Shown one piece after another: positions 43,218 to 53,600 of a stretch of DNA of 64,000 bases (within the stretch, counting starts at the first letter, position 1; each line of letters begins with the position of its first letter). The position numbers and the translations under genes are program-made. The DNA is from Streptomyces sp. TLI_053 (lineage in GTDB: Bacteria; Actinomycetota; Actinomycetes; Streptomycetales; Streptomycetaceae): assembly GCF_900105395.1 (NCBI RefSeq), contig NZ_LT629775.1, positions 8,459,501 through 8,523,500 of the forward strand, read 5' to 3'. The notes beneath the pieces are model-generated. The model was not told where the DNA came from and did not search any database. It worked only from the letters and a program-made list of their open reading frames with translations.

Positions 43218-43661
43218 ATGGGTGGCAGACAGCGTCCGCCGAAGGCGCGGGGCGCCCGGCCGGAGGCGAAGCGGCGGACCGGGCGCCCGGTCGCCCCGGG
43301 CGAGGGTCGGCCGGGTGCGGGTCGGCCGGCGGTGGACCCCGGACTGGAGATCGCCCGGCTGGAGGGCTACCTCGCCTGGGAGGCGGAGGTCGCGGCGGCC
43401 CGGCGCGACGCCCGGGCCTTCGCCGACCGCTTCCCCTGGCTCGGGCCGGACGACCGGGAGGCCCTGGAGCAGGCGTACACCGACGACCGCCTCCGGTACG
43501 CGGAGGAGGTGGTCGACCGGGCGGTGGGCCGCTGCCGCGCGCTGGCCGCCCGCTACCGCGCCGAGTGCCGGCGGATCTGCGCCCGCTGGGCGGCCGTCTG
43601 CCTCTCGGTGGCCTTCGCCGTGGCCCTGCTCGCCGTCGTCCCGGTCGCCCTGCACGGCTGA
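43218..43661 (+). CDS. Small tail-anchored membrane protein, unknown function
   Basis: 147 residues. A basic, Arg/Pro/Gly-rich N-terminus of about 40 residues, a charged helical middle (LEIARLEGYLAWEAEVAAAR and FPWLGPDDREALEQAYTDDR), then one C-terminal membrane helix (AAVCLSVAFAVALLAVVPVA). The topology suggests a tail-anchored protein facing the cytosol. The ATG at 43218 follows AGGAGAAGGAG. Not recognised as a known family. Confidence 0.65.
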   Translation: MGGRQRPPKARGARPEAKRRTGRPVAPGEGRPGAGRPAVDPGLEIARLEGYLAWEAEVAAARRDARAFADRFPWLGPDDREALEQAYTDDRLRYAEEVVDRAVGRCRALAARYRAECRRICARWAAVCLSVAFAVALLAVVPVALHG

Positions 43662-43748
43662 CCGGCCGCCGGGCCGGGATCGCCGGGCCGGGACCGTCGC
43701 CACCGGGATCGCCGGCCCGCCTCGCGGAGCGCCGGTGCCGGACCGTGG

Positions 43749-43781
43749 CAGGGGCTCAGGGGCTCAGGGGCTCAGGGGCTC
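43749..43781. repeat. 8-bp tandem repeats (AGGGGCTC)
   Basis: Four consecutive AGGGGCTC units between the small membrane protein gene and the QcrB terminator. Confidence 0.8.
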
Positions 43782-43790
43782 ACCCGCCGC

Positions 43791-43846
43791 CCGCACGACC
43801 GGGCCCGCCGAACACCGGGGGGTGTGCGGCGGGCCCGGTCGTGCGG
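43791..43846. terminator. Bidirectional terminator, 20-bp stem
   Basis: CCGCACGACCGGGCCCGCCG and its exact complement flank an inner ACACC/GGTGT stem. It lies just after the QcrB stop and downstream of the convergent small membrane protein gene. Confidence 0.88.
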
Positions 43847-43871
43847 TCCGCGGACGGCGGTGCGGACGGGA

Positions 43872-45524
43872 TCAGTGGTGGCCGTGGCCGCTGCTGATCT
43901 CCTGGTGCTCCTCGGCGGTCGGCTTGGCGATCTGGCTGCCCTCGCCGTAGAAGCCGCGGGCCAGCTTGGCCCGGGTGCGGGCCAGCAGCCCGGCCTTGCG
44001 GGCCACGCCGTTCTCGTCCACCTCGGCCGGCAGCTCGAACGGCTGCGGCTGGTCGTGCGCGGTGAGCGTGTGCAGCCGCTCCGGCGGGAGCGCCGCGTGC
44101 ACCTCGATGAACTCGCCGTGCTGGAGCCGCTTGATGACGCCGGTCTCCCGCCCGTGCAGCACCTTCTCCTTGTCCCGGCGCTGGAGGCCCAGGCACCAGC
44201 GCTTGGTGATCACGAAGACGATGACCGGGGCGACGAAGAAGCCGATCCGGGTCGCGTTGGTGATCGAGTTGATGGAGAGGTGGAAGTGGGTGGCGATCAG
44301 GTCGTTGCCGCCGGCGGCCAGCAGGACCAGGTAGAGGCTGATCCAGGCGGCGCCGAACGCGGTGCGCACCGGCGCGTTGCGGGGCCGGTCGGCGATGTGG
44401 TGCTCGCCCCGGTCCCCGGTGATCCAGGCCTCCAGGAACGGGTAGGACCAGATCGCCACCAGCACCAGCGGGAAGATCATCAGCGGGACGAACACCCCCA
44501 TGTTGAGGGTGTGGCCCCACAGGCCGATCTCCCAGCCCGGCATGATCCGGATCAGGCCCTCGGAGAAGCCCATGTACCAGTCCGGCTGGGCGTCCGTGGA
44601 CACCTGGTCCGGGCGGTACGGGCCGTACATCCAGATCGGGTTCACGGTGGCGATCGCGGCCATCGCGGACACCACGCCGAACACCAGGAAGAAGAAGCCG
44701 CCCGCCTTGGCCATGTAGACCGGCATCAGCGGCATGCCGACCACGTTGTCGTTGGTCCGGCCGGGCCCGGCGAACTGGGTGTGCTTGTGGTAGAAGACCA
44801 GGATCAGGTGGGCCACCAGCAGCCCGAGCATGATGCCCGGGATCAGCAGCACGTGCACCGTGAACAGCCGCGGCACGATCTCGTGGCCGGGGAACTGGCC
44901 CCCGAAGATGAAGAACATCAGGTACGTGCCGACGATCGGCACCGCGAGGATCGCGCCCTCCATGAACCGGATGCCGGTGCCCGAGAGCAGGTCGTCGGGC
45001 AGCGAGTAGCCCATGAAGCCGTCGAACATGCCGAGGATCAGCAGGCCCGCGCCGAACATCCAGTTGATCTCGCGCGGCTTGCGGAACGCTCCGGTGAAGA
45101 AGACCCGCATCATGTGCACGAACATCGCGGCCACGAAGACGATCGCGGCCCAGTGGTGGATCTGGCGGATCAGCAGACCGCCCCGGATGTCGAAGCTGAT
45201 CCGCATCGTCGAGGCGAAGGCCTCCGACATCGGGACGCCCTGGAGCGGCACGTAGTTGCCCGCGTAGGTCACCTCGCCCATGGACGGGATGAAGAAGAGC
45301 GTCAGCCAGACCCCGGTCAGGATGATGATGACGAAGGTGTAGAGGCAGATCTCGCCCAGCATGAAGGACCAGTGGTCCGGGAAGATCTTGCGCAGATTGG
45401 ACTTGGACAGGCCGTAGATTCCGAGCCGTCCGTCGGCCCAGTCGACGAGCGCCTCCACCTTGTTGGCGGGCGCCGCGCGGGTGCTGGTGACCGGCCCCGG
45501 GGTCGACTGCTGGTCGGCTCTCAC
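43872..45524 (-). CDS. qcrB: Cytochrome bc1 complex cytochrome b subunit (QcrB), orphan copy
   Basis: 550 residues, the usual length of actinobacterial QcrB. It oxidises menaquinol in complex III. Haem-binding His pairs lie in helices B and D (RQIHHWAAIVFVAAMFVHMM; FTVHVLLIPGIMLGLLVAHL). The quinol-site PDWY motif (PDWYMGF) and the extended actinobacterial C-terminus are present. The GTG at 45524 follows GGGGAG. The genes normally beside it, qcrC and qcrA for cytochrome cc and the Rieske protein, and ctaE, are absent. This is probably an extra paralogue, since streptomycetes can carry additional qcrB copies. The 411-bp gap upstream (45525-45935) shows no further gene. Confidence 0.95.
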   Translation of the reverse strand: MRADQQSTPGPVTSTRAAPANKVEALVDWADGRLGIYGLSKSNLRKIFPDHWSFMLGEICLYTFVIIILTGVWLTLFFIPSMGEVTYAGNYVPLQGVPMSEAFASTMRISFDIRGGLLIRQIHHWAAIVFVAAMFVHMMRVFFTGAFRKPREINWMFGAGLLILGMFDGFMGYSLPDDLLSGTGIRFMEGAILAVPIVGTYLMFFIFGGQFPGHEIVPRLFTVHVLLIPGIMLGLLVAHLILVFYHKHTQFAGPGRTNDNVVGMPLMPVYMAKAGGFFFLVFGVVSAMAAIATVNPIWMYGPYRPDQVSTDAQPDWYMGFSEGLIRIMPGWEIGLWGHTLNMGVFVPLMIFPLVLVAIWSYPFLEAWITGDRGEHHIADRPRNAPVRTAFGAAWISLYLVLLAAGGNDLIATHFHLSINSITNATRIGFFVAPVIVFVITKRWCLGLQRRDKEKVLHGRETGVIKRLQHGEFIEVHAALPPERLHTLTAHDQPQPFELPAEVDENGVARKAGLLARTRAKLARGFYGEGSQIAKPTAEEHQEISSGHGHH

Positions 45525-45923
45525 GACGGGCTCCCCGGTGTCCGCCGCGGCATGTCCTGGGCGCCCGGCCGCGTCACGGCCGGCCGGTGGAGTGATGTGA
45601 TCATCGGACCTCTCGATACGGGGGAGCCGGGCAGTCCGGCGCGCGGATCCGGCGACCCGCCGCCCCCGTTGCTCAAAGTGATGGAGCGCTTACTCTGTCA
45701 TGCTGTCGGGAGCGCGCCGACTGTGCACGTCCATCGGCCCGTCCGGCCGCTCGTGTCGGCGCGTCCGGGGGTTCCCGGGGTGCTGGGCGGGCGGTGGCGG
45801 GGCCGTGACGGGACGTCCGGAGTCCGCCTCCGCTCCGGCTCGGATGCTGCGCTCGGGTGCTGTTGACGACGCGCCGGGACGTTCTGGCGCGCGCCGTGCC
45901 CGGGGAGGGTGCGGGAGCGGGCC

Positions 45924-45929
45924 TACGCT
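45924..45929 (+). promoter_or_regulatory. -10 box of leaderless promoter
   Basis: TACGCT ends six bases before the ATG at 45936, and no ribosome binding site is present close to the start, the pattern of a leaderless message. Confidence 0.5.
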
Positions 45930-45935
45930 GCGCCA

Positions 45936-46292
45936 ATGGTGGATCACCGGGAACTCTTCGAGGACGTGACAGCCGACCTGGCCCGGGCCGGCTTCGACAT
46001 CGACCGCGGGCCCTCCGGGCTGCGGATCGGCCATGGCCCGCAGGGGGTGCTGATCGACTGGCCGCCCGCCGAGCAGGCGGCGGCCGACCAGCCGCCGCCC
46101 GCCGAGGGCATCCGGGCCGCGGTGACCGGCGCGGTCGCCGCCGTACTGCGCGAGTCCGGCTACCGGGTCGCGCCGGCCGGGCCGGACGGACTGCTCGTCA
46201 CCGCCCCGCGTCCGGTCCGGGTCGCCGCGACCGACGCCCCGGGCGAGGGCGGCCGGGAGCCGGCCGGGGTCCCCGAGCAGTGGTGGGGGTGA
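45936..46292 (+). CDS. Conserved-type small hypothetical protein
   Basis: 118 residues, family not recognised. The N-terminal half (HRELFEDVTADLARAGFDI, GLRIGHGPQGVLIDW) looks like a small alpha/beta domain and the middle is helical (IRAAVTGAVAAVLRESGYRV); the tail is Gly/Pro-rich and ends QWWG. No signal or membrane helix. The start is taken as the ATG at 45936, likely leaderless. It converges on the indigoidine-synthetase gene across a strong terminator. Confidence 0.65.
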   Translation: MVDHRELFEDVTADLARAGFDIDRGPSGLRIGHGPQGVLIDWPPAEQAAADQPPPAEGIRAAVTGAVAAVLRESGYRVAPAGPDGLLVTAPRPVRVAATDAPGEGGREPAGVPEQWWG

Positions 46293-46385
46293 GGGCGGAC
46301 CGCCCGGGGTCCGCCCGGCGCGCGACCGGCGGGTCGCGCCCGCCGGTGAGGGGGACGGCGGGGCGCACCCGCCGGTGACGGCGCG

Positions 46386-46426
46386 CAGGCGCCCGGGGAC
46401 CGGTTCCGACGGTCCCCGGGCGCCTG
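46386..46426. terminator. Bidirectional terminator, 17-bp perfect stem
   Basis: CAGGCGCCCGGGGACCG and its complement with a GTTCCGA loop, 12 bp beyond the stop of the indigoidine synthetase gene. Confidence 0.88.
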
Positions 46427-46437
46427 CAGCCGCGGGG

Positions 46438-49400
46438 TCAGGACGTGCTCCCGCCCCCGCCCCCGCTCGTGGCGGCGGCGATCGCGGCCGCCAGCTCGTC
46501 GACGCCCTCCTCCCGCAGCACGCCGTAGTGGTCCCCGGTCAGCCGGACCGTGGTCGGGCCGGCGGCCGACCAGCCGGAGCTGCCCTCGATGAACGAGTAG
46601 TCGTCGCCGGTGGCCTTGAGGACGGTCACCGGGGCCGACAGCCGCCGCTCGGCAAGCTCGCCGAAGGTGTACTCGAACTCGTAGGTCTCCCCGACGATCC
46701 GGGCCACCCGACGGATCAGCTCCTCGTCGAGCTCCGGCAGCGTCCGGTGGACGAAGGCGGCGAAGCCGTCCTCGTCCCGCACCTCGGCGAGGCACTCGGC
46801 CAGCCGGGGACCGCCGACGGAACCCGTGAACACCGAGTGGAGGATGGTCAGGTACGCCGGGTTGCGGTAGGAGGACTCGCGTCCGTACCGCTCCCCGTCC
46901 GCCCGGCGCAGCTCGGGGTTGCCGGGGCAGATCAGCATCAGCGCGGCCACCCGCTCCCCGGCCCGCTCCAGCTGCCAGGCCGCCTCGAAGGCCACCCGGG
47001 CGCCGAAGGAGTACCCCCACAGGGTGTACGGCCCCTCCGGACGGACCGCCCGGATCTGCGCCAGGTCGGCCGCCGCCGTGTCCCGGACGGTCGGGTACGG
47101 CGTCTCCCCGGGGTTGATGCCGTACGCCTGGACGCCGTAGAACGGCCGGCCCGAACGCCCGGCGAGCGGACGCAGGTTCATCGGGTAGCCGCCCAGTCCG
47201 GGCCAGCAGAACACCGGGTCGCCGGTGCCGCCCCGGTGCAGCGGCACCAGCCGGGAGGCGGCGTCCCCGCGCTCCGGGGCGCGGTCCGTCGCGGCGTGCT
47301 CGCCTCCCGCGCCGCCCGCCACGGCCGTGCCGGTCCCGGCCTTGTCGATCCCGGCGGTGTCGATCCTGGCCGCCAGATCGGCGAGCCGGGGGCACTCGAA
47401 CAGCACCTGGAGCGGAAGCCGGACGCCGAACTCCCGGTTCACCCGGTTGACCAGCGCCACCGCGATCAGCGAGTTGCCGCCCGCCGCGAAGAACTCGTCC
47501 GCCGCGGAGACGGTCCCGTACTTCAGCGCGGCGGCCCAGATCCCGGTCAGCCGGCGCTCGGTCGGCGTCGCCGGCGCCACGAACGGCGCGCCGGTGGCGG
47601 CGTCCCTGACCTGCTCGGCGGCGGCCAGTGCCTTGGCGTCCACCTTGCCGTTGGCGGTCAGCGGCAGCTCGTCCAGCACCAGCACCCGGTTGGGGACCAT
47701 GTAGTCCGGCAGCAGGGCGACCAGCTCGTCCCTGATCAGCTCCGCCGGGCCGCGCATGTGCACGGCGTCCTCCCGCATGCCCTCGCTGCGGATCTGCTCC
47801 TCGCTCACCCGGCCGCCGAGGAAGAAGTACGACGGGCCGCCGGCGATGCCGCACCCGGCCAGCACCGCGTCGATCCGGCGGGCGGCGGGCAGCGGGTGAC
47901 CGCTCTTCGAGCTGTAGCCCGAGGACATGAACCCGAAGCCGAGAGCGTTGCGCTGCAGCCGGTGCAGCCGGATGCCCAGACCGATGTACTCCAGCCACGG
48001 TTCGGCGGCCCGGCTCACCGCGGTGATGCCGAAGCCCGCCCGCCGGTGGACCTGCTGGTTGATCGCGATGACGTGCCGGGACTCCACCACCTCGTCGGAG
48101 ATCCTGGTGAGTTCGCCGCCCTCGTACCGGTACAGACCGGCCGGCAGGCCGTCGACCCCGCCCGGATGGGCCTGGACGAACAGCTCGGTGTCCTCCGGGC
48201 GCGGCCGCCCGTCCTCCGGGACGATCGCGAAGCTGCCCAGGTAGTGGTCCTCCTCGGCGACGTCCAGCCGCCGCTGGACGGCGGGCTCGTGGCCCAGCGG
48301 ACGCACCGCCAGCCCGTACTCCGGCAGCACCTCCTCCAGCACGCCCAGCATGTGGCCGGTCTCGAACTCCAGTACCTCCTGGATGTTGTCGCGGTACACC
48401 GGCTCGATGGCGCCGCGCCGGCCGAGGAAGTGCAGCGCGAGCGGCGCACCCCCGGCCGCCCGGTCGCCGACCCGGACCAGGGTGTGGTCGACCGGGTGGT
48501 AGTAGTGCACGCCCGCCGCGAGGCCGTGCGAGCCGTCCGTCTCCAGGTACAGCTGGGTGGCGTACAGCGCGCCGGGGGAGGCGTAGGCGTACTTCGGCAG
48601 TAGCCGCTCGGGGCTGTGGAACTGGCCGAACCAGCGCAGTACCGGGCCGAGTTCGGCGAGGGTGACGGCGGTCGGGGCCCGGTCCGGCGGGGTGGTCCGG
48701 CGCGGCGGGGCGAGCAGCGCCACCAGGTCGTCCCGGGTGACCGGGCCGCCCTCGAAGAAGCGGTAGGTCTTGCGGGCGAAGGTCTCCCGCCGCTGCCGGT
48801 CGGTCTCCCGACGCCCCGGGAGGGCGACCACCGGCCGGCCGGCCAGCTCGGCCGGGCCGCGCAGCCCCGGGTTGGACAGCTGGGCCCGGACCTGGAGCTT
48901 GCTCGCCTTGGACCGGTGGTGGCCGCCGTGCTTGCCCTGGTCCATCAGGGCGGCCTCCTTGGGGTTCAGCTCCACGCAGGCCACCAGGTTGCGGTGGCCC
49001 GTCCGCGGGTCGTCGGTGACCACCGCGGCGGCCCGGCGCACCCAGGGGTGCTCCTCGACGGCGAGCGCGATCTCGTCCAGCTCGACCCGGTAGCCGCGCA
49101 GTTTGACCTGGTTGTCCACCCGGCCGGCGCACTGCAGGGTGCCGTCCGGGTTCCACTCGGCGAGGTCGCCGGTGCGGTAGAGGCGCTCGCCCGGCAGGTA
49201 CGGGGAGGCGACGAAGCGCTCCGCCGTGAGGTCCGGCCGGTTGAGGTAGCCCCGGGCCAGCTGGACGCCGCCGATGTACAGCTCACCGGTCGCGCCGACC
49301 TCCACCGGCGCCAGCCCCTCGTCCAGGACGAAGCAGCGGGTGCGGTCCACCGGTACGCCGATCGGCACCGAACCGGCGCCGTCGCCGAGGGTCTCCGGGT

Positions 49401-50448
49401 CGATCCGGTGGGCGGTGGCGTTGATGGTGCACTCGGTCGGGCCGTACAGATTGACCAGCTCCGCGCCCGGCAGCGCCGCCGTCAGCGCCCGGGCGAGCCG
49501 GACCGAGAGCGCCTCGCCGCCGGAGTACAGCCCGCGCAGCCCGGTGCAGCCGGCCAGCCGCTCGGTGTCGAGCAGGGCCTGGAGCAGGGTCGGCACGCAC
49601 TGGAGGGTGGTCACGCCGTGCGCGAGGACGGTGTCGATCAGGGCCTCCGGGTCCCGGTAGACGCCGGGCGTGCCCATCACCACCCGCGCGCCGGCGGCGG
49701 GCGCGAGGATCTCCCACTGCGCCGCGTCGAAGCTCATCGGCGTCTTCTGCAGCACGGTGGTGTCCGGGCCCAGATGACCGGCGTCGGCCAGCCAGCGCAG
49801 CTGCGACACGATGCTGTGGTGCTCGATCATCACGCCCTTGGGGCGGCCGGTGCTGCCGGAGGTGTGGATGACGTAGGCCAGCGATTCGGGGGCGGGACCG
49901 GCCGGGGCGTGGGCCTGGTGCGGGATGTTGTGGGCGCCCGCGGTCGCCGACGGCGGCGCGTCCGGGGCCGGCAGGTCGGCGGCGGTGACGATCCGGGTGC
50001 CGGCCGGGACCAGCTCGGCCAGCCGGGACCGCAGGTGCTCCTGGGCGACGACCACCCTGGTCCCGCTGGACTCGATCATCCAACGGAGCCGCTCCTCCGG
50101 GTACTCGGGGGAGAGCGGCAGGTACGCGGCGCCGGCGTGCAGAATGCCCCAGGCGCCGGTCATCAGCGCCAGGGAGGGTTCGGTGTACAGGCCGACGCAG
50201 TCGTCGGTGGCCACGCCCAGCCGGTGCAGGTGCGCGGCGAGCGCGTCGGCGGCGTCGGCGAGCTCGCGGAAGCTCAGCCGGGCGCCGGTAGTGCCGGGGC
50301 CGGGGCCGGGGCCGGGGCCGCTCTCGGCCGGGGCGGTGACCGCCGTGGCGTCGGGGCGGGCGGCGGCCTGGGCGCGGAGCAGGTCCGGCAGGCAGACGGA
50401 GCGGCGGGCGTCGAGGAGGGTGGCGAACAGGACGGACTGTGCGGTCAT
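46438..50448 (-). CDS. indC: Indigoidine synthetase homologue (A-oxidase-T-TE)
   Basis: 1336 residues, close in order and motifs to BpsA/IndC (about 1280), which cyclises and oxidises two L-Gln into the blue pigment indigoidine. An A domain (FDAAQWEIL, LYGPTECTIN) carries an inserted FMN-dependent nitroreductase-like oxidase between its late core motifs (YLNRPDLTAERF through FGFMSSGYSSKSGHPLP). A carrier domain (FFAAGGNSLIAV) and a thioesterase (GYSFG, Ser1147) follow. The pocket reads about DAWQYGLINK by alignment, nearly as I recall it for BpsA. A Gly/Pro insertion (PGPGPGPGTTG) lies early in the A domain. IndA/IndB-type accessory genes and a phosphopantetheinyl transferase are not adjacent. 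Confidence 0.93.
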   Translation of the reverse strand: MTAQSVLFATLLDARRSVCLPDLLRAQAAARPDATAVTAPAESGPGPGPGPGTTGARLSFRELADAADALAAHLHRLGVATDDCVGLYTEPSLALMTGAWGILHAGAAYLPLSPEYPEERLRWMIESSGTRVVVAQEHLRSRLAELVPAGTRIVTAADLPAPDAPPSATAGAHNIPHQAHAPAGPAPESLAYVIHTSGSTGRPKGVMIEHHSIVSQLRWLADAGHLGPDTTVLQKTPMSFDAAQWEILAPAAGARVVMGTPGVYRDPEALIDTVLAHGVTTLQCVPTLLQALLDTERLAGCTGLRGLYSGGEALSVRLARALTAALPGAELVNLYGPTECTINATAHRIDPETLGDGAGSVPIGVPVDRTRCFVLDEGLAPVEVGATGELYIGGVQLARGYLNRPDLTAERFVASPYLPGERLYRTGDLAEWNPDGTLQCAGRVDNQVKLRGYRVELDEIALAVEEHPWVRRAAAVVTDDPRTGHRNLVACVELNPKEAALMDQGKHGGHHRSKASKLQVRAQLSNPGLRGPAELAGRPVVALPGRRETDRQRRETFARKTYRFFEGGPVTRDDLVALLAPPRRTTPPDRAPTAVTLAELGPVLRWFGQFHSPERLLPKYAYASPGALYATQLYLETDGSHGLAAGVHYYHPVDHTLVRVGDRAAGGAPLALHFLGRRGAIEPVYRDNIQEVLEFETGHMLGVLEEVLPEYGLAVRPLGHEPAVQRRLDVAEEDHYLGSFAIVPEDGRPRPEDTELFVQAHPGGVDGLPAGLYRYEGGELTRISDEVVESRHVIAINQQVHRRAGFGITAVSRAAEPWLEYIGLGIRLHRLQRNALGFGFMSSGYSSKSGHPLPAARRIDAVLAGCGIAGGPSYFFLGGRVSEEQIRSEGMREDAVHMRGPAELIRDELVALLPDYMVPNRVLVLDELPLTANGKVDAKALAAAEQVRDAATGAPFVAPATPTERRLTGIWAAALKYGTVSAADEFFAAGGNSLIAVALVNRVNREFGVRLPLQVLFECPRLADLAARIDTAGIDKAGTGTAVAGGAGGEHAATDRAPERGDAASRLVPLHRGGTGDPVFCWPGLGGYPMNLRPLAGRSGRPFYGVQAYGINPGETPYPTVRDTAAADLAQIRAVRPEGPYTLWGYSFGARVAFEAAWQLERAGERVAALMLICPGNPELRRADGERYGRESSYRNPAYLTILHSVFTGSVGGPRLAECLAEVRDEDGFAAFVHRTLPELDEELIRRVARIVGETYEFEYTFGELAERRLSAPVTVLKATGDDYSFIEGSSGWSAAGPTTVRLTGDHYGVLREEGVDELAAAIAAATSGGGGGSTS

Positions 50449-50659
50449 GACGGGGTTCCCTGGGCTCGGGCCGATGGGGCCGCCCGGTGCGCGGACCGGG
50501 CGTGACTCCCAAGGTCCGCCGCCCGCTGTCCCGGACACCCGGGGCGGTGGCCGTCTCCCGGCCCCGCCTCGGGCCCGGGGCGGTCCCCCTTCCGGGCCGG
50601 GGCGGTCCCGCCCGCGTCCCGGGCGCGGTCCCGGACGCCCGGGGCGCGGTCCCGGTCGG

Positions 50660-53600
50660 TCAGAACGGCTGGGGTTCGAGGTCCCGGTCGATCTGCAGCC
50701 ATTCGAGAACGGACCGCAGGTGCGGGTGCTCCTCTCCCAGGAGACGGGTGATCGCGGCCAGTGCCTCCGACCGCAGCTCGACGGCCTCCTGCCGGCGGCC
50801 CTGGCGGCGCAGGGTGACGGCCAGGTTCGCCCGGCAGACCGCGGTGTCGGGATGCTCCTGGCCGTACCGCTCGGACAGTCCCCGGAGAGCGGCTCGGCCC
50901 AGCTCCTCGGCCTGCTCCTGGTCCCCCGCCGCGGAAAGGGAATTGGCCAGGGTGAGCACGGCGTTCAGCGTGGACGGGTGAACCGGCCCGACCGTGGAGG
51001 TCAGTCCGCGGACCGCCTCCTGCCCGAGCAGGACGGCCGCTCCGAGGTCGCCGCAGCGGCGCCGGTACAGCCCGAGGTTGGCGGCACAGGCGAGGGTGAA
51101 GGGGTGCAGCGGGCCGAACCGCCCGCGATGGCCTTCGTAGGCGCCGCTCGCGAGGTCCCGAGCCGCCTCGTGGTCGCCGCAGGCGCCGAGGATCGCGGCC
51201 AGGTCGAGCGCGGAGGCCAGTGCGGCGGGTGTGTCCGGGCCGTGCGGTTGCAGGTGGCGGTGGTAGGTGTCCTCGGCGAGCTGCCGGGCCTCCTCGGTCC
51301 GGCCGAGCAGGCGCAGGCCGACGGCGAGCGAGTCGGCGGTGCTCAGGCATTCCGGCGCGTCCTGACCGAGGACCTCGTGGAGCTGGCTGAGAGCCTCCCG
51401 GAGGACCTCCGACGAGGAACGGTAGTCGCCGAGTTCACGCAGCCCCCGGGCCCAGTTGGCCTTGCTGACGAGGGTGGCCGGGTGCAGCGGGCCGAGGACG
51501 GTCGTCCGTCGCTCGAAGGTCTCCCGGTCGAGGTCGCGGGCGGTCGTCAGGTCGCCGGTCAAGCGGTGGTCGAGTGCCAGGTCGTTGGCCGTGGACAGGG
51601 TGAGCGGGTTGTCGTCCCCGAACAGCTCGCGGAACTGTTCGAGGGTGTCGAGGTCGAGGGCCAGCGCGGCGTCGAAACGACCGGTGGCCCGCCGGTCGGC
51701 GGCGAGCGAGCCGGCGGTCATCAGGGTGTAGGCGTGGTGTTCGCCGAAGGCGGCCCGTTGGCGTTCCAGCACGCCTTCGTCCAGGGCGAGGGCCTCGGTG
51801 TAGTCGCCCCGGGAGCGCAGCACGGCGGCCAGGTGGTAGCGGAGCACCAGCGTCTGCCGGTCGTCCTCGCCCAGTTTGGTGCTCCAGTGCGCGTCCAGTG
51901 TCCGGCCGAGCTGGAGCGCCGCGTCCAGGTCCCCGCGGGTCCGGAGGTAGCGGACCCGGTCGATGAGGAGCAGCCGGGTGTCGGGGTCGTCGCAGTCCTG
52001 GGCCTCCGAGGGCATCAGATGTGGCCAGATCCGGTCGTAGGCAGGCCAGTTGGCCGGGTCGTCGGTCTCGCCGACCACCGGTCGCGCCCCCGCGAGGACC
52101 AGGTGCACCGCGTGGCGGGCGGTCCGTCGTTCGTCCTCGGCCAAGGTGGCCAGCAGCGTCGACTGGACCAACCGGTGGACCTGGAGGGTCTGCCGGCCCG
52201 GATCCGTGCTGGCCAGGGCGAGCCGGCCGATGGCCTGGATCACCGAGCCGAGCATGAACCGGTCGCCGAGATCGGCGTCGTACGGGACGAGGGCGCGGAC
52301 CATCTCGTCGCTGTAGACAAGGGGCATCGCGATCGGCTCGGCGGACATGAACGCGCAGAGCTGGAGCAGCCGGACGGCGGCCGGGGACTGTTCGCGCAGT
52401 CGGGCGATGGAGATGTTCCAGGCGGCGTCGCCCGGGGTCGGGTAGTCGGTGGGCGCGGCGGCCATGGACAGCACCCGGACGGACTCGGTGCGCAACTGCG
52501 CGAGATAGGCGGCGACGGTGGTGTCGGTCTCCGCCAGCCAGGCGGACGCGATCTCGACCGCCAGCGGCAGGTCACCGACCGCCTCGGCGACCTGCCCGGC
52601 CTCCTCGGGTGAGATGTCGGGCAGGCGACGGGCCAGGTGCTCGACGCTCTCGGCCCGCTCGAAGACGTCGACCTCCAGTGCCTCGGCCCGCCTCGACCAG
52701 CCGGAGTGGCGAGAGGTGAGCAGGATGTGACCGGAGCCGCCGGGCAGGTAGCGGACGACCTCGTCGACCTCGTCGGCGTTGTCGAAGACCAGCAGCCAGC
52801 GCGAGTGAGGTTCACCGCGCCCCAGCGCGTCGCGGGCGGCCTCCATGGCCGCGCTGACCGAGTCGCCGACCTGGAGGCCGAGCCGCTCCGCCAGTTCGGC
52901 GAGGGCGACGGCGATCAGCTCGGACTGTTCGGCACTGATCCACCACACGAGGTCGTACTCGGCCGCGAAGCGGTGCGCGTACTCCAGGGCGATCTGGGTC
53001 TTGCCGATGCCGCCGAGACCCAGCAGCACCTGGACACCGGCCGGCGTCGACCCGGCTCCGCCGCTGAACCGGTCGCGCAAAAGGTCCAGGACGGCCGTAC
53101 GTCCGGTGAAGTACTGGTTGCGGGGAGGCATTTCCCAGACCGTGGGCCGTCGGCCGGGGAAGGGAGGGGCTTCGCCGCCCGGTTCCGCTGCTGGGGTACC
53201 GGGCAGTCCCAGGGCGGCGAGCAGGACCTGCACGGCCTCCGCCTCGTCGAGGCCGACCAGATCGACCGGGTTCCGGTGGCTGATCGGCAGGCTGAACCGG
53301 GTGTCGTCGACCCGGACCGGGATCAGCGGACCTCGGTCGCCGGCGGGGTCGTACTCCGCCGTCCGCTCCCACAACTCCTGGAGTCGGCGCGAGTTCTGGG
53401 ACGCGCCGGACAGGACGGCCACGGTCCTGGCCCCGGCCCCGGCCCCGGCCCCGGCGTCGGTCGTCACCCGGCAGCCCGCCCGGGTGAGGACCGCTCCGAT
53501 CCAGTCCGCCCAGGTCCGGTCCGCGTCGAGGCAGAAGAGCAGGAGGTCCTCGGGGACGGCCGGGCGGTGGCGGGTGAAGGACTCCAGGTGACGCAGCCGC

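Noticed and set aside
43824..45866. 680-codon plus-strand frame
   Set aside because: Antisense to QcrB; composition is His/Asp/Gln-rich shadow of a membrane protein.
19801..50448. One single large biosynthetic cluster including NRPS and indigoidine synthetase
   Set aside because: They are 16 kb apart, on opposite strands, with respiratory and hypothetical genes and several bidirectional terminators between them; two independent loci are more likely.
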